A stretch of DNA of 64,000 bases from Xenorhabdus ehlersii. Lineage in GTDB: Bacteria; Pseudomonadota; Gammaproteobacteria; Enterobacterales; Enterobacteriaceae. The notes under the pieces are model-generated. The model saw only the letters and a list, made by a program, of their open reading frames with translations. It did no database searches and was not told the DNA's origin. Of this stretch, positions 36,998 to 47,619 are shown one piece after another. How positions within the stretch are numbered: the stretch's first letter is position 1; each line of letters opens with the position of its first letter. Position numbers and translations under genes: made by a program. Location of the stretch: the NCBI RefSeq assembly GCF_003610465.1, contig NZ_RAQI01000001.1, positions 434,001-498,000 on the forward strand, given 5' to 3'.

Positions 36998-38971
36998 ATG
37001 ATGAAGAATATGTTGAAAAGGAAGAACGTGTTGAGAATGTCAACCTTGGCAATGCTGGTGGCATTCAATGTGAACGCGGCAACCGTTGATTTACGGGTGA
37101 TGGAAACCTCGGATATTCACGGTAATCTGATGGATTTTGATTATTTTAAAGATAAATCCACGGAGCAATTTGGTTTGGTTCGTACTGTGAATTTAATTAA
37201 GGCGGCCAAAGCGGAAGCAACCAACGCGATCTTGGTAGATAACGGTGATTTGATTCAAGGCAGCCCACTTGCGGATTACATGGTGGCAAAAGGATTGAAA
37301 CAAGGGGAGGTTCATCCAGCTTATAATTTGATGAATACTATGGACTATACCGTCGGTAACTTTGGTAACCATGAATTCAACTTTGGATTGGATTACCTGA
37401 AACAAGCCATCGCCGGTGCTAAATTCCCTTATATCAATGCCAATATCATCGATGCCAAAACCGGCAAAAACTACTTTACACCTTATATTATCGTTGATAC
37501 TCCAGTTAAAGATCGCGAAGGCAAAGAGCACACGATTAAGATCGGTTATATCGGTTTTGTGCCACCACAAATCAGTATTTGGGACAAAGCCAATCTCAAT
37601 GGCAAAGTGGTTGTTAATGACATCACTGAAACCGCGAAAAAATTCGTCCCTCAAATGAAAAAAGAGGGCGCAGATCTGATTATCGCCATTCCACATTCCG
37701 GTTTTTCCCAAGATCCTTATAAAGCGATGGCAGAAAACTCGGTTTACTATCTGAGTGAAGTTTCTGGCATTAATGCCATTATGTTTGGTCATGCTCACGG
37801 CGTGTTCCCAAGCAAGGAATATACCGGTATCAAGGGTGTGAATGTCGCTAATGGAACGATTAATGGCATTCCTGCCGTCATGCCGGGGCAGTGGGGGGAT
37901 CATCTGGGTGTTGTTGATATGGTGATCAATAACGACAGTGGTGAATGGAAAGTCGAATCTGCTAAAGCACAAGCCCGTCCTATCTATGACAAAGTCCATA
38001 AAAAAGCATTGGCTGAACGCGATAATAAACTGGTTTCCATCATCGAAAAAGATCATCTGGGAACTCGCGAATTTGTGAGTAAATTCATTGGTAAAGCCTC
38101 TGATAACATGTACAGCTATCTGGCTCTGATCCAGAGTGATCCAACCGTTCAGATCGTCAATGATGCGCAGGTAGATTATACCAAACGCTTTATTCAAGGT
38201 GATCCAAATTTGGATGGGCTCCCTGTTTTAGCGGCAGCGGCACCTTTTAAGGCGGGTGGACGTAAAAATGCGCCGGCTGATTTTGTGGAAGTGGAAAAAG
38301 GTGATCTGACTTTTCGCAACGCGGCTGATTTGTACCTTTACCCAAATACATTGGTGGTAGTGAAAGCAACGGGGGCGGATGTGGTCGAATGGCTGGAGTG
38401 TTCGGCGGGCATGTTTAACCAGATTGATCCAAATTCCACCAAACCGCAAGAATTGCTGAACTGGGAGGGTTTCCGTACTTATAACTTCGACACCATCACG
38501 GGTGTTAACTATAAGATAGACCTGACTCAACCCGCTAAATACGACACCGATTGCCAGCTTATCAATAAAGGTGCGAACCGCATCAAAGATGTTACCTATC
38601 AGGGTAAGCCGATTGATCCAAAAGCCATTTTCCTGATCGCCACCAATAACTATCGGGGTTACGGCGGCAAATTCGCCGGAACCGGAGAGGATCATATTGC
38701 GTTTGCTTCACCGGATGAAAACCGCACCATTTTAGCTTCTTACATTTCCAGAATGACTAAAGAAAAGGGCGTAGTATCAACTCAGGCTGAAAATAATTGG
38801 TCATTCTTGCCAATCAAAACAGATAAAAAATTAGATATCCGTTTCGAAACTTCCCCAACAGAAAAAGCGGCGAAGTTCATTAAACAACACGCCCAATACC
38901 CAGTGAAGTACTTAAAAAATGATGATACCGATTTTGCCATCTACCAAATTGATTTGACAGAGAAAAAATAA
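36998..38971 (+). CDS. cpdB: 2',3'-cyclic-nucleotide 2'-phosphodiesterase/3'-nucleotidase CpdB
   Basis: Periplasmic bifunctional enzyme that lets cells use extracellular 2',3'-cyclic and 3'-nucleotides as a nucleoside and phosphate source. It has 657 residues (E. coli 647). Signal peptide [20 protein letters not shown]; metallophosphatase domain with [31 protein letters not shown] and [11 protein letters not shown]-terminal 5'-nucleotidase domain ([12 protein letters not shown]). AGGGG lies ahead of the ATG. Not in this neighbourhood in E. coli. Confidence 0.96.
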   Translation: MMKNMLKRKNVLRMSTLAMLVAFNVNAATVDLRVMETSDIHGNLMDFDYFKDKSTEQFGLVRTVNLIKAAKAEATNAILVDNGDLIQGSPLADYMVAKGLKQGEVHPAYNLMNTMDYTVGNFGNHEFNFGLDYLKQAIAGAKFPYINANIIDAKTGKNYFTPYIIVDTPVKDREGKEHTIKIGYIGFVPPQISIWDKANLNGKVVVNDITETAKKFVPQMKKEGADLIIAIPHSGFSQDPYKAMAENSVYYLSEVSGINAIMFGHAHGVFPSKEYTGIKGVNVANGTINGIPAVMPGQWGDHLGVVDMVINNDSGEWKVESAKAQARPIYDKVHKKALAERDNKLVSIIEKDHLGTREFVSKFIGKASDNMYSYLALIQSDPTVQIVNDAQVDYTKRFIQGDPNLDGLPVLAAAAPFKAGGRKNAPADFVEVEKGDLTFRNAADLYLYPNTLVVVKATGADVVEWLECSAGMFNQIDPNSTKPQELLNWEGFRTYNFDTITGVNYKIDLTQPAKYDTDCQLINKGANRIKDVTYQGKPIDPKAIFLIATNNYRGYGGKFAGTGEDHIAFASPDENRTILASYISRMTKEKGVVSTQAENNWSFLPIKTDKKLDIRFETSPTEKAAKFIKQHAQYPVKYLKNDDTDFAIYQIDLTEKK

Positions 38972-39077
38972 AACTTACTGAACTTAATTATATTAATGCC
39001 TGCTCTTGTGCATAGCTAAAGGGTAGGCAACTGTTTGAACGTTAAGAGATAACAAAACGAATTATAAATATAAATGA

Positions 39078-39239
39078 CTTCCGATTTCGATTGGTGCTGC
39101 ATTGTTGGTCGGGTGTGTAACCAAGCCAGCCTATGATGCTGAAAATGTTGTGGATGTACGAGTTCTGGGCCTCGGGTTATTGATATCGGAACAAAATAAT
39201 GTGACGGGGATAAAAGATAACGCAGATCGGCGTAGATAA
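39078..39239 (+). pseudogene. Remnant of a small lipoprotein gene
   Basis: A 53-codon frame reads LPISIGAALLVGCVTKPAYD and then about 33 mostly polar residues, with a typical lipobox (LLVGC) but no start: the codon before the first Leu is a stop, and an ATG four bases upstream is out of frame. A one- or two-base deletion just after that ATG explains this. The rest of the 480-base gap between cpdB and the oppA array is AT-rich with nothing else recognisable. Confidence 0.4.
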
Positions 39240-39452
39240 AACCAATAGATCAAAGATACTGTAACGGTTGTTTGATCCAGATCAGAAATGCAACGCTAAT
39301 TATTATGCGTTGCACTTTGGTATGAGAATAAATTTCAAATTACTCGAATATATTACTCAATATAGTCATTTTCATATCGGTAATAGTCATCAGGTAACAG
39401 TGATATATGTATTGATTATTTAATATTGAAAACAATTATGGAGACCAATAAT

Positions 39453-41087
39453 ATGCAGAAAATTCTGGTAAAGATAACAAAAAATAAAATAGCTAAAATA
39501 TTTATCTGTTCTGTCAGTCTGATTCTGGGAAATATCACTTTCTCGTATGCTGCGATTGTTCCTCCCAATGTTCAATTGGCGGATAAGCAGGAAATTACCC
39601 GCAACAATTTTTCCGAACCTAGTTCTTTAGATCCGCATAAGTCTGAGGGAAGTAGTGAATTTGATATCTTGCGGGATTTTTTTGAGCGTTTAATTGATAC
39701 CGATAAAAAAGAAAATATTATTCCTGCTTTAGCGGAAAACTGGGAAACTAAAAATAATAAAACATGGATCTTCCATTTAAGGAAAGGGGTTAAATGGTCT
39801 GACGGTTCACCGATTACCGCCCATGATGTGGTTTTTTCTTTCCGGCGGCTGGTGACACCTGATACGATTTCTCCTTATGGTAGCTACTTGATTCAGGCTA
39901 CTGTCGTGAACGCCCGTGATGTACTATCTGGTAAGAAAAAACCGCAAGAACTCGGTGTAAAGGCGCTGGATGATGCAACGGTAGAAATTGTACTGGAAAG
40001 GCCAAAAGCGGGTTTTCTGCAAATGTTGGCGCATCCCGCAATGTCTCCTGTTAGTGAACAGGTTATTAAAAAATATGGCAATAAGTGGACTCAGCCTCAA
40101 CATTTTGTCAGCAATGGGCCTTTTAAACTCTCTGCATGGGTAGTGAATGAAAAAATTATTGGTGTCAGAAATCACCATTATTGGGATGATAAAAATACCG
40201 TAATTAATAAAGTCACTTACTTGCCATTATCAGATTATAAAGCGGATCTAAACCGCTATATGACAGGAGAGATTGATATATCCAATGGAGGGCCATCGGA
40301 ATTCTTGCCAACCGTTAAGAAGAAGTTTGGCGAGCAATTGCATGTTAGTCCCATAATGAGTGTTTATTATTATCTCTTTAATACACAAAAGTCGCCATTT
40401 AATGATGTTCGGGTCAGACAAGCGCTGGCTTTAGCACTGAATAGAAACATTATCACTGACAAGGTATTAGGCAACGGTCAAAAGCCCGCTTATGATGTCG
40501 TGTCTCCGGGCGCTGGAGGTATTTATTTAAAACCGCCTGAATATGCCTCATGGACACAAGACCAGCGCGTTGCCAAGGCTAAAATGTTACTGAATGAGGC
40601 GGGTTTTAATGAAAAGAATCCACTCAGATTTACCTTGCTATATAACACCTCCGATGCTCATAAAAAAATCGCCATTGCTGCCAGCTCGGCGTGGAAAAAG
40701 CATCTAGGTGTGGAAATCATTTTACAAAATCAGGAAACAAAAACACAAAATGATAGTATGGCTCAAGGCAACTTTGAGGTGACGAGATACGCATGGAATG
40801 CCGATTATAGTAGCCCGACCAGTTTCTTAGATATTTTTACATCAGGTAATACCAATAATCATACCCAATATCAGAATAAGGAGTTTGATCAATGGGTTTT
40901 AAAGGCGGATGAAACTAATGATCCAGCCGATTACCAACAAGCCATTGATATTCTCAATCAAGAAATACCCGCCATCCCCGTTTATTATTATGTCCGTGTA
41001 AAACTAGTCAAGCCTTATGTTGGTGGATTCCACGTGGACTCAATGGGAAATATCCCGACAAAAGATCTTTATATTATTAAGCACTAA
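39453..41087 (+). CDS. oppA: Periplasmic oligopeptide-binding protein OppA-like, paralogue 1
   Basis: SBP_bac_5-family receptor for peptide ABC import. It has 544 residues from the ATG at 39453, with GGAG nine bases upstream (E. coli OppA 543). Signal peptide region ends ..NITFSYAA, with no lipobox, so the protein is soluble periplasmic. The family signature region is WSDGSPITAHDVVFSFRRL; the C terminus is VGGFHVDSMGNIPTKDLYII. Differs from the other three copies in the ligand-lining half (FSEPSSLDPHKSEGSSE at the N terminus), so its specificity may differ. No oppBCDF permease genes follow. Confidence 0.93.
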   Translation: MQKILVKITKNKIAKIFICSVSLILGNITFSYAAIVPPNVQLADKQEITRNNFSEPSSLDPHKSEGSSEFDILRDFFERLIDTDKKENIIPALAENWETKNNKTWIFHLRKGVKWSDGSPITAHDVVFSFRRLVTPDTISPYGSYLIQATVVNARDVLSGKKKPQELGVKALDDATVEIVLERPKAGFLQMLAHPAMSPVSEQVIKKYGNKWTQPQHFVSNGPFKLSAWVVNEKIIGVRNHHYWDDKNTVINKVTYLPLSDYKADLNRYMTGEIDISNGGPSEFLPTVKKKFGEQLHVSPIMSVYYYLFNTQKSPFNDVRVRQALALALNRNIITDKVLGNGQKPAYDVVSPGAGGIYLKPPEYASWTQDQRVAKAKMLLNEAGFNEKNPLRFTLLYNTSDAHKKIAIAASSAWKKHLGVEIILQNQETKTQNDSMAQGNFEVTRYAWNADYSSPTSFLDIFTSGNTNNHTQYQNKEFDQWVLKADETNDPADYQQAIDILNQEIPAIPVYYYVRVKLVKPYVGGFHVDSMGNIPTKDLYIIKH

Positions 41088-41218
41088 TTTTTTGATCAGT
41101 GATAAGAGCCTGTTGCAGTCGGCTATTATTACTTATCAAAGTTAATTGAAATTATAAGTTAAATAAAAATGGTAGAGTAGTGTAATAGTAAAAATAGTAA
41201 TTAATGGAGAATCAAAAT

Positions 41219-42853
41219 ATGAAAAAAATCATGGCAGGTTTAATGAAAAATAAGCTCACCCAAATTCTTACCTGTTCGATGGGAATACTATTAACAAACA
41301 TCACATTCTCTTATGCTGCCGTTGTTCCACCGGGAACACAATTAGCTGAAAAACAAGAAATTGTGCGTAACAATGGTTCTTTCCCCGCTTCTTTAGATGT
41401 ACATAAAGTAGAAAGTAATGTTGAGTTGAATATTATCCATGATTTTTTTGATGGTTTGGTTTACACCGACAGAAAAGGTCATATCGAGCCCAGATTGGCT
41501 GAACGTTGGGAAACGAATGACAACCAAACCTGGCTATTTCATTTAAGAAAAGGCGCTAAATGGTCTGATGGCTCGCCGATTACCGCTCATGATGTAGTAT
41601 TTAGCTGGCGACGTCTTCTTGATCCAGAAATGGGTTCGCCTTATAGCAGTTATCTTGGAACCGCCCACGTGGTTAATGCAAACGACATATTACTAGGCAA
41701 GAAAAAAGTGGAAGAACTTGGTGTGAAGGCGCTGGATGATTTCACATTGGAAGTGAAACTCGATAAACCCGTGGCTTATTTTTTGCAAATGCTAACCCAT
41801 CCAATTTTGGTCCCGGTGAGTGAAAAAGCGGTTAAAAGATATGGTGACAAATGGACACATCCAGATGTTTTTGTTGGCAGTGGTGCATTTAAGCTATCTG
41901 AATGGAAAGTGAATGAAAATGTGATTGGTGTCAGGAATCCTCATTATTGGGATAATAAAAACACGGTAATTAATAAAGTGACTTATCTTGCTATCACATC
42001 AGAAAAATCGGATTTAAACCGCTATCTTGCCGGTGAAATTGATATGACTATGACCATTCCTTTGGATTCTTTTGCATCATTAAAGAAAACATTGGGTGAT
42101 CAAGTTCATATTAATTCTATGCTCAGTACTTACTATTACGTGTTTAATACGCAAAAACCGCCGTTTAATGATGTTAGAGTCAGAAAAGCCTTAAGTTTAG
42201 CCATAGATAGAGATGTGATTGCTAATAAGGTATTGGGAATGGGGCAACTACCTGCTTATGATATTCTGCCCCCTAATATCGGTGGTATCACATTAACCCC
42301 GCCAGAATATGCCTCCTGGACACAAGAGCAGCGGGTAAAAAAAGCTAAGGAGTTGTTGAACGAAGCCGGTTTTAACGAGAAAAACCCGCTCAAATTTAAC
42401 TTGCTTTATAACACGAGAGAATCTCATAAAAAACTTGCCATCGCTGTCACTTCAATGTGGAAACAGAACTTAGGTGTTCAAGCCAGCCTACAAAACCAAG
42501 AATGGAAAGTGATGTTGGATAATATGCACCAGAACAAGTTTGATGTTGTCAGATACGCATGGACAGCGGATTACAACAGCCCAATGTCTTTTTTGGATAC
42601 TTTCCTGACAGGAAGCAGTCATAATATACCACAATATGCCAATAATGATTTTGATCAGACAGTCATTAAAGCAGGTGAAACCGATGATGTCGCTTATTAC
42701 CAAAAAGCAATGGACATTTTTAATAATGATATTCCAGTGATCCCTATTTATTATTATGTCAGTAATCGTCTGGCGAAGCCTTATGTTGGTGGATTTTACG
42801 TTACCCCAATGGATTATATCTCGACAAAAGATCTCTATATTATTAAACATTGA
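41219..42853 (+). CDS. oppA: Periplasmic oligopeptide-binding protein OppA-like, paralogue 2
   Basis: A 544-residue SBP_bac_5 protein. The start at 41219 has GGAG nine bases upstream. Signal peptide ending NITFSYAA; signature WSDGSPITAHDVVFSWRRLL; C-terminal VGGFYVTPMDYISTKDLYII. Tandem with paralogue 1 (131-base gap with a weak AGCC..GGCT stem), so separate transcription is possible. Closest by eye to paralogues 3 and 4. Confidence 0.93.
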   Translation: MKKIMAGLMKNKLTQILTCSMGILLTNITFSYAAVVPPGTQLAEKQEIVRNNGSFPASLDVHKVESNVELNIIHDFFDGLVYTDRKGHIEPRLAERWETNDNQTWLFHLRKGAKWSDGSPITAHDVVFSWRRLLDPEMGSPYSSYLGTAHVVNANDILLGKKKVEELGVKALDDFTLEVKLDKPVAYFLQMLTHPILVPVSEKAVKRYGDKWTHPDVFVGSGAFKLSEWKVNENVIGVRNPHYWDNKNTVINKVTYLAITSEKSDLNRYLAGEIDMTMTIPLDSFASLKKTLGDQVHINSMLSTYYYVFNTQKPPFNDVRVRKALSLAIDRDVIANKVLGMGQLPAYDILPPNIGGITLTPPEYASWTQEQRVKKAKELLNEAGFNEKNPLKFNLLYNTRESHKKLAIAVTSMWKQNLGVQASLQNQEWKVMLDNMHQNKFDVVRYAWTADYNSPMSFLDTFLTGSSHNIPQYANNDFDQTVIKAGETDDVAYYQKAMDIFNNDIPVIPIYYYVSNRLAKPYVGGFYVTPMDYISTKDLYIIKH

Positions 42854-43468
42854 ATATCAATCAATTTGTTGTAGAAAAATGTCGGGTTGAAATATAAAAA
42901 ATAAATACAGTTATGAAGGGTTGAATATGAAGAAAATAACGATAAATAAAAAGATAAAAGTTCTCTCTTTAGCTATCTCTGCCATGATTGGGAATATAGC
43001 AATATCTTATGCCGCTGTTATTCCTGAAGGAACAAAACTGGCCGCTAAGCAGGAAATTGTACGTAATAATGGTTCAGAACCCGCTTCATTGGATACACAT
43101 AAAGTTTCAAGTGATGTCGAATTTAATATTATTAATGATTTTTTTGATGGTCTGATTCAGGTTAATAGTCAGGGCAATATTGAGCCAAGGTTAGCAGCCA
43201 GTTGGGAAACTAATGATAATAAAACGTGGATTTTTCATTTAAGAAAAGATATCAAGTGGTCAGATGGTTCACCTATTACGGCTCATGATGTGGTATTCAG
43301 TTGGCGGCGTTTGATTGATCCCGATACCGTTTCCCCTTATGGAAGTTATCTTGAGAATGCTGCTGTAGTGAATGCAAATCAGGTATTGACGGGTAAGAAA
43401 AAAACGGAAGAGCTTGGGGTAAAAGCGTTGGATGACAAGACGCTAGAGGTGAGGCTAGGCTGCGTCCC

Positions 43469-43858
43469 TTAATTAGATAACCGCCTGTAAAAGAGTCGAA
43501 TACAGCCTAATTTCACCATGGACAAATAGTTTCGTGCGGTTTTTTCGTAACGGGTTGCAATACGCCGATTTCCTTTCAGAAAACCGAAACAGCGTTCGAC
43601 AACATTGCGGTCACGATAAGCCTGTTCATCAAATTGCGTACGACCATCAGCACTGCCTTTTTCATTGATTTTATAAGGAATAACGCTTTTGATCCTCAAT
43701 TTACGCAGATAACCGCGGAGCTTTCTACTCGAATACCCTTTGTCTGCCAGCACGGCTTTGCCACGTCGTTTCATGAAACCATTTTTGCGTTGTATACCAA
43801 TGCCGTCGAGCAAAGGGATGGCGGATTGACTTTCATGAGCTTGCCCAGCGGTCAACAT
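43469..43858 (-). CDS. IS427-group transposase, orfB part (copy 2)
   Basis: C-terminal half of the DDE transposase (VLADKGYSS, VVERCFGFLKGNRR), 129 residues, identical in translation to copy 1; expressed as an orfAB fusion by -1 slippage on the A8 run. Confidence 0.9.
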   Translation of the reverse strand: MLTAGQAHESQSAIPLLDGIGIQRKNGFMKRRGKAVLADKGYSSRKLRGYLRKLRIKSVIPYKINEKGSADGRTQFDEQAYRDRNVVERCFGFLKGNRRIATRYEKTARNYLSMVKLGCIRLFYRRLSN

Positions 43859-44313
43859 CAGGTTGAGGGGAAAACCCTTTCCGTCGGTTGCCAGGTGGAT
43901 TTTGGTGCCATAACCACCGCGTGAGCGACCCAGCGCATGATCGTCAGTGATATCGGGATGTTTTTTTTCGCGCCTGCGGCATCTTTACTCGCGCGAATAT
44001 TGCTGCCATCCAGGCAAATTTCAGCCCAGTCAATCAAGCCTTTTTCATCCAGAATGGACAGTAACCGATTAAATATCTTGTTGATAATGCCCGATTTTGA
44101 CCAGCGATTAAATCGGTTATAGACCGTTTTCCAAGGGCCATAGCGTTCAGGTAAATCACGCCACGGTGCCCCGGAGCACAAGACCCAGAACATCCCATTC
44201 ATCACACGGCGGTGTTCAACATGTGGACGTCCTGCTCGCTCTGAATGGACCGGGGGCAAACAAGGTTCTATCACTATCCATGCGTCATCAGGAATGTCGT
44301 AGCGTGCCATCAT
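43858..44313 (-). CDS. IS427-group transposase, orfA part (copy 2)
   Basis: N-terminal half of the transposase (151 residues), identical in translation to copy 1, including ICLDGSN with the first catalytic Asp and the frameshift-prone A8 run at about 43961-43968. Confidence 0.9.
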   Translation of the reverse strand: MMARYDIPDDAWIVIEPCLPPVHSERAGRPHVEHRRVMNGMFWVLCSGAPWRDLPERYGPWKTVYNRFNRWSKSGIINKIFNRLLSILDEKGLIDWAEICLDGSNIRASKDAAGAKKNIPISLTIMRWVAHAVVMAPKSTWQPTERVFPST

Positions 44314-45554
44314 CTTTTTCCCATATTGAAAACAGTTTAGATGAGAATACTATCAATTTACATTAAGGGACACAGCCTAGATAAACCTGTCGGAGATTTT
44401 CTACAGATGCTGACTCATCCTGTTATGTTTCCAATAAGTGAAAAGGCAGTAAAACAATCTGGTGATAAATGGACCAGGCCAGAAGTTTTTGTGGGAAGTG
44501 GTCCATATAAACTCGCTGAGTGGGTCGTCAATGAAAAAATAATCGGAGTCAGAAATCCTCTATATTGGGATAATAAAAACACAGTGATCAATAAAGTAAC
44601 CTATCTTCCGCTCTCTTCAGAAAAAGCAGATTTAAACCGTTATCTGGCGGGAGAAATTGATATTACCAATACTATTGCCGCAGAATCTTTTCCATCGCTG
44701 AAGAAAACATTACCTGATCAGGTACGTATTTCTCCTAAATCTACAGTCTATTTCTATGAGTTTAATAATAAAAAACCGCCATTTAATGATGTCAGAGTCA
44801 GGCAGGCACTGAGTTTAGCCATAGATCGCGATATCATTGTGGATAAGATATTGGGACAGGGACAATTACCGGCATATATTATGCTCACGCCAAATATAGG
44901 AGGCTTTAATTTTAAACAACCTGATTATGCTTCCTGGACTCAGGAGCAGCGTATTGCTAAAGCGAAAAAGTTATTGAATGAAACTGGATTTAATCAAAAT
45001 AACCCTCTTACTTTTAATCTGCTTTATAACACTCAGGAAGGACATAAAAAAATTGCCATTGCGGTTAGTTCAATGTGGAAGAAAAATCTTGGTGTAAATG
45101 CTGTTTTGCAGAATCAAGAATGGAAAGTGATGTTGGATAATATGCATCAGGGGAAATTTGATGTCATCCGGCGGGCATGGGTTGCTGATTATAATAGTCC
45201 GATGACATTTTTATCCATATTTTCATCTAATCAAGTCAAAAATACATCCATGTATGAAAATGTTGAGTTTGATAAATTAGTGGAAAAAGCAAGCAATAAT
45301 AATGCTAAAGATTATTATCAGCAGGCTTCAGATATTTTAGCCAAAGACTTACCTGCTATTCCAATTTATTTTTATGTGAACCATAATATGGTTAAACCTT
45401 ATGTTGGCGGATTTAATATTAATACAAGAGGTGAATATTTCACAAAAGATCTTTATATCATCGAGCATTAATAACCGTAGTGGAGCGTGACATAGGTTAA
45501 AAGGAAAAGCAAGGATTGCTTTTCCTTTCAGGATAATACGACTAAAAATAAATG

Positions 45555-46868
45555 TTATTTAGAAATCAGTGATTCTTCATATTGCTTAGATTTTTGCTGA
45601 TCAAATTGTCTCTCCCATTTAGCCACAACAAGTGCAGCGAGTGCATTACCTACTACATTTAATGCGGTACGAGCCATATCAAGAATTCGGTCAATCCCCG
45701 CGATGAAGGCTAAACCTTCTAATGGAATTCCCACACTTCCCAGCGTTGCCAACAGAACGACGAAAGAGACCCCTGGAACACCGGCAATTCCTTTTGAGGT
45801 AATAATCAATGTGAGGACAAGCGTAATTTCTTGCCAAAGCGATAAATCTATTCCATAGAGTTGGGCAATAAAAATGGCGGCGATACTCTGATACAGTGTT
45901 GAGCCATCGAGATTAAATGAATAACCAATTGGAATAACAAAACTGGTAACTGATTTTGACGCACCATATTGTTCCATTTTATCCATGATACGGGGTAATA
46001 CTGTTTCTGAGCTGGCAGTAGAATAGGCTAACAGTAGTTCATCTTTGAGGATCTTAAAGAGCGTAAAAATGTTGATATCGCAGTAGCGGGCAATCAAACC
46101 AAGAATGACAATAGCAAAAAATAAAATTGCACAGTGAACTAAAATAACTAATTTTATTAATGGCAATAATGAGCTAAACCCGAAATTAGCTACTGTTACT
46201 GAAATCAACGAAAATACCCCGATTGGAGCATACATCATAATAATATGAGTAACCCTGAACATGGTTTCAGAGAATGTTTGTAATACCGTTAATAAAGGTT
46301 GTTTTTTTTCCTTCGGTAGTGATGATAAGCCTAAACCAAATAATACAGCAAAGAAAATGACGGGCAACATGTCGCCACTGGACATAGCAGCAAAAATATT
46401 ATCAGGTACTAATGATAGAATAGTATTAATAATACCATGTGAATGATTTTCAACCTGCTGTGTTGTACGTTCATATTGAGATATATCTACTTGATGAAGA
46501 GTAGACATATCAATACCTACACCAGGTTTAAACGTATTTGCTAAAAAAATGCCTACAACGATTGCAATTGTTGTTACTATCTCAAAATAAAAAATTGTTT
46601 TTAAGCCTAGTTTTCCTAATTGCTTAGTATTACCAACACCGGCAATACCAACAACTAATGTTGAAATAACAATTGGGACAACAATCATCTTAATAAGCTG
46701 GATAAATATTTTCCCAGCAGGAGAAAGAACATTAACAATTAACCACTGTTTGTGTTCATTGTCATGTAAAACTGCTCCTACAATAATTCCTAATATAAGC
46801 GCAGCTAAAATTTGCCAGCCTAGCCCAAATTTAAATTTCTTTTTATTAACTGTTTCGGTCTTATTCAT
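45555..46868 (-). CDS. gltP: Glutamate/aspartate:proton symporter GltP
   Basis: Inner-membrane DAACS-family transporter of 437 residues, the E. coli GltP length. Eight membrane segments plus two re-entrant hairpins. The serine-rich hairpin motif AYSTASSETVLPRIM and the substrate-site region SFNLDGSTLYQSIAAIFIAQ are intact, as is GIAGVPGVSFVVLLATLGSV. It is inserted between oppA paralogues 3 and 4 on the opposite strand and would take up glutamate released by peptide breakdown. Confidence 0.96.
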   Translation of the reverse strand: MNKTETVNKKKFKFGLGWQILAALILGIIVGAVLHDNEHKQWLIVNVLSPAGKIFIQLIKMIVVPIVISTLVVGIAGVGNTKQLGKLGLKTIFYFEIVTTIAIVVGIFLANTFKPGVGIDMSTLHQVDISQYERTTQQVENHSHGIINTILSLVPDNIFAAMSSGDMLPVIFFAVLFGLGLSSLPKEKKQPLLTVLQTFSETMFRVTHIIMMYAPIGVFSLISVTVANFGFSSLLPLIKLVILVHCAILFFAIVILGLIARYCDINIFTLFKILKDELLLAYSTASSETVLPRIMDKMEQYGASKSVTSFVIPIGYSFNLDGSTLYQSIAAIFIAQLYGIDLSLWQEITLVLTLIITSKGIAGVPGVSFVVLLATLGSVGIPLEGLAFIAGIDRILDMARTALNVVGNALAALVVAKWERQFDQQKSKQYEESLISK

Positions 46869-47032
46869 TAGACAACCTTATGTTTTTTTATTTCTTTACT
46901 CCTCTTTTTTATACAATAACCTTGACCTAAAGCACAATAAAAATTGCGGTAATCTTTTAAATAATATACAAACAATACCCGTAATTATTAAAGATGCTGA
47001 TTTATTATTCAAATCAGCTCATGCTAGCGGCC

Positions 47033-47104
47033 ATGAAAATTGATCTGACACTAACTCAGAAACAATCCCTTGAATTGATATATGATATGATTCGTGATGG
47101 GTGA
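47033..47104 (+). pseudogene. N-terminal scrap of an IS630-like transposase
   Basis: The frame MKIDLTLTQKQSLELIYDM.. is cut by a stop after 23 codons. It resembles the N terminus of IS630-family transposases (MKI-L-T-EQ--ALE--HD--RDGR-RDR). Nothing of the rest of the element is recognised downstream; a second short frame (SSYLKGYFNREKEPVAYL, about 47106-47178) is unidentified. The rest of the 46.87-47.62 kb region is AT-rich. Confidence 0.4.
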
Positions 47105-47282
47105 GTAGCTATCTGAAAGGCTACTTCAATCGGGAAAAGGAACCTGTGGCCTACCTCATGATTGTTTTAAAACATTAAAATAATCTGTTAATTATTTTCT
47201 TTGCTATTTTGCAGTAATTTGAAAACTATTGTGCATAAATAAATACCTTTTCATAATAGTGAGCGACTAAGGTTAGTGGAGA

Positions 47283-47313
47283 GCTTGACTCCTTGCGCCG
47301 CAAGGAGTCAAGC
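47283..47313. repeat. 15-bp perfect inverted repeat
   Basis: GCTTGACTCCTTGCG pairs perfectly with CGCAAGGAGTCAAGC around a single base, a GC-richer hairpin in otherwise AT-rich DNA. There is no T-tract and no adjacent gene end, so it resembles an IS end or REP/MITE-like palindrome rather than a terminator. Confidence 0.45.
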
Positions 47314-47619
47314 AGTGTCCTATCATTTTGGAAAGCTATTTATATAGCTATAAATACAGTATTTCTTTATATTTCTAGATGGGAATTTTTAATCACTTTC
47401 GGGTGTATTTAAATAATCTGAATATATTAAATTGATTTTAAAAGAAAAATAAAAATGAATGTCAAATATCCATTTGAAAAATACTCAATCAAAAAATTTA
47501 TTGTTGTTGCACTAAATAATTTATTGAGTAATAAATAGCGTGTCATGCTGTAACATGGATTGAAAACAAAATGGAGGACAAAAATAAATAATTACAGCAC
47601 AGCTATGGGGAGACATGAC

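Larger units (their letters stand above)
43458..44377 (-). mobile_element. IS5-family (IS427-group) insertion sequence, copy 2, 920 bp
   Basis: Same ends, length and encoded proteins as the element at 10550-11469, in opposite orientation. The target is again CTAG with TA duplicated at 43456-43457 and 44378-44379. Confidence 0.92.
42927..45471 (+). pseudogene. oppA: OppA-like paralogue 3, interrupted by an IS427-group element
   Basis: The coding sequence starts at 42927 (GAAGGG upstream). It is broken after codon 177 (..TLEVRL) at 43457 and resumes at 44380 (DKPVGDFLQML). Removing the IS and one TA restores a complete 540-residue OppA-like frame with signal peptide (..NIAISYAA), signature WSDGSPITAHDVVFSWRRL and the C terminus TKDLYIIEH. 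No other lesion is visible, so inactivation is recent and reversible by precise excision. Confidence 0.93.

Noticed and set aside
37193..38197. 334-codon open frame antisense to cpdB
   Set aside because: It lies wholly within the well-conserved cpdB gene on the opposite strand, has no ribosome site or family similarity, and is explained by cpdB codon bias.
43634..43924. Antisense frames within the IS427-group elements (both copies)
   Set aside because: Identical in both copies simply because the elements are identical; no evidence of independent genes.
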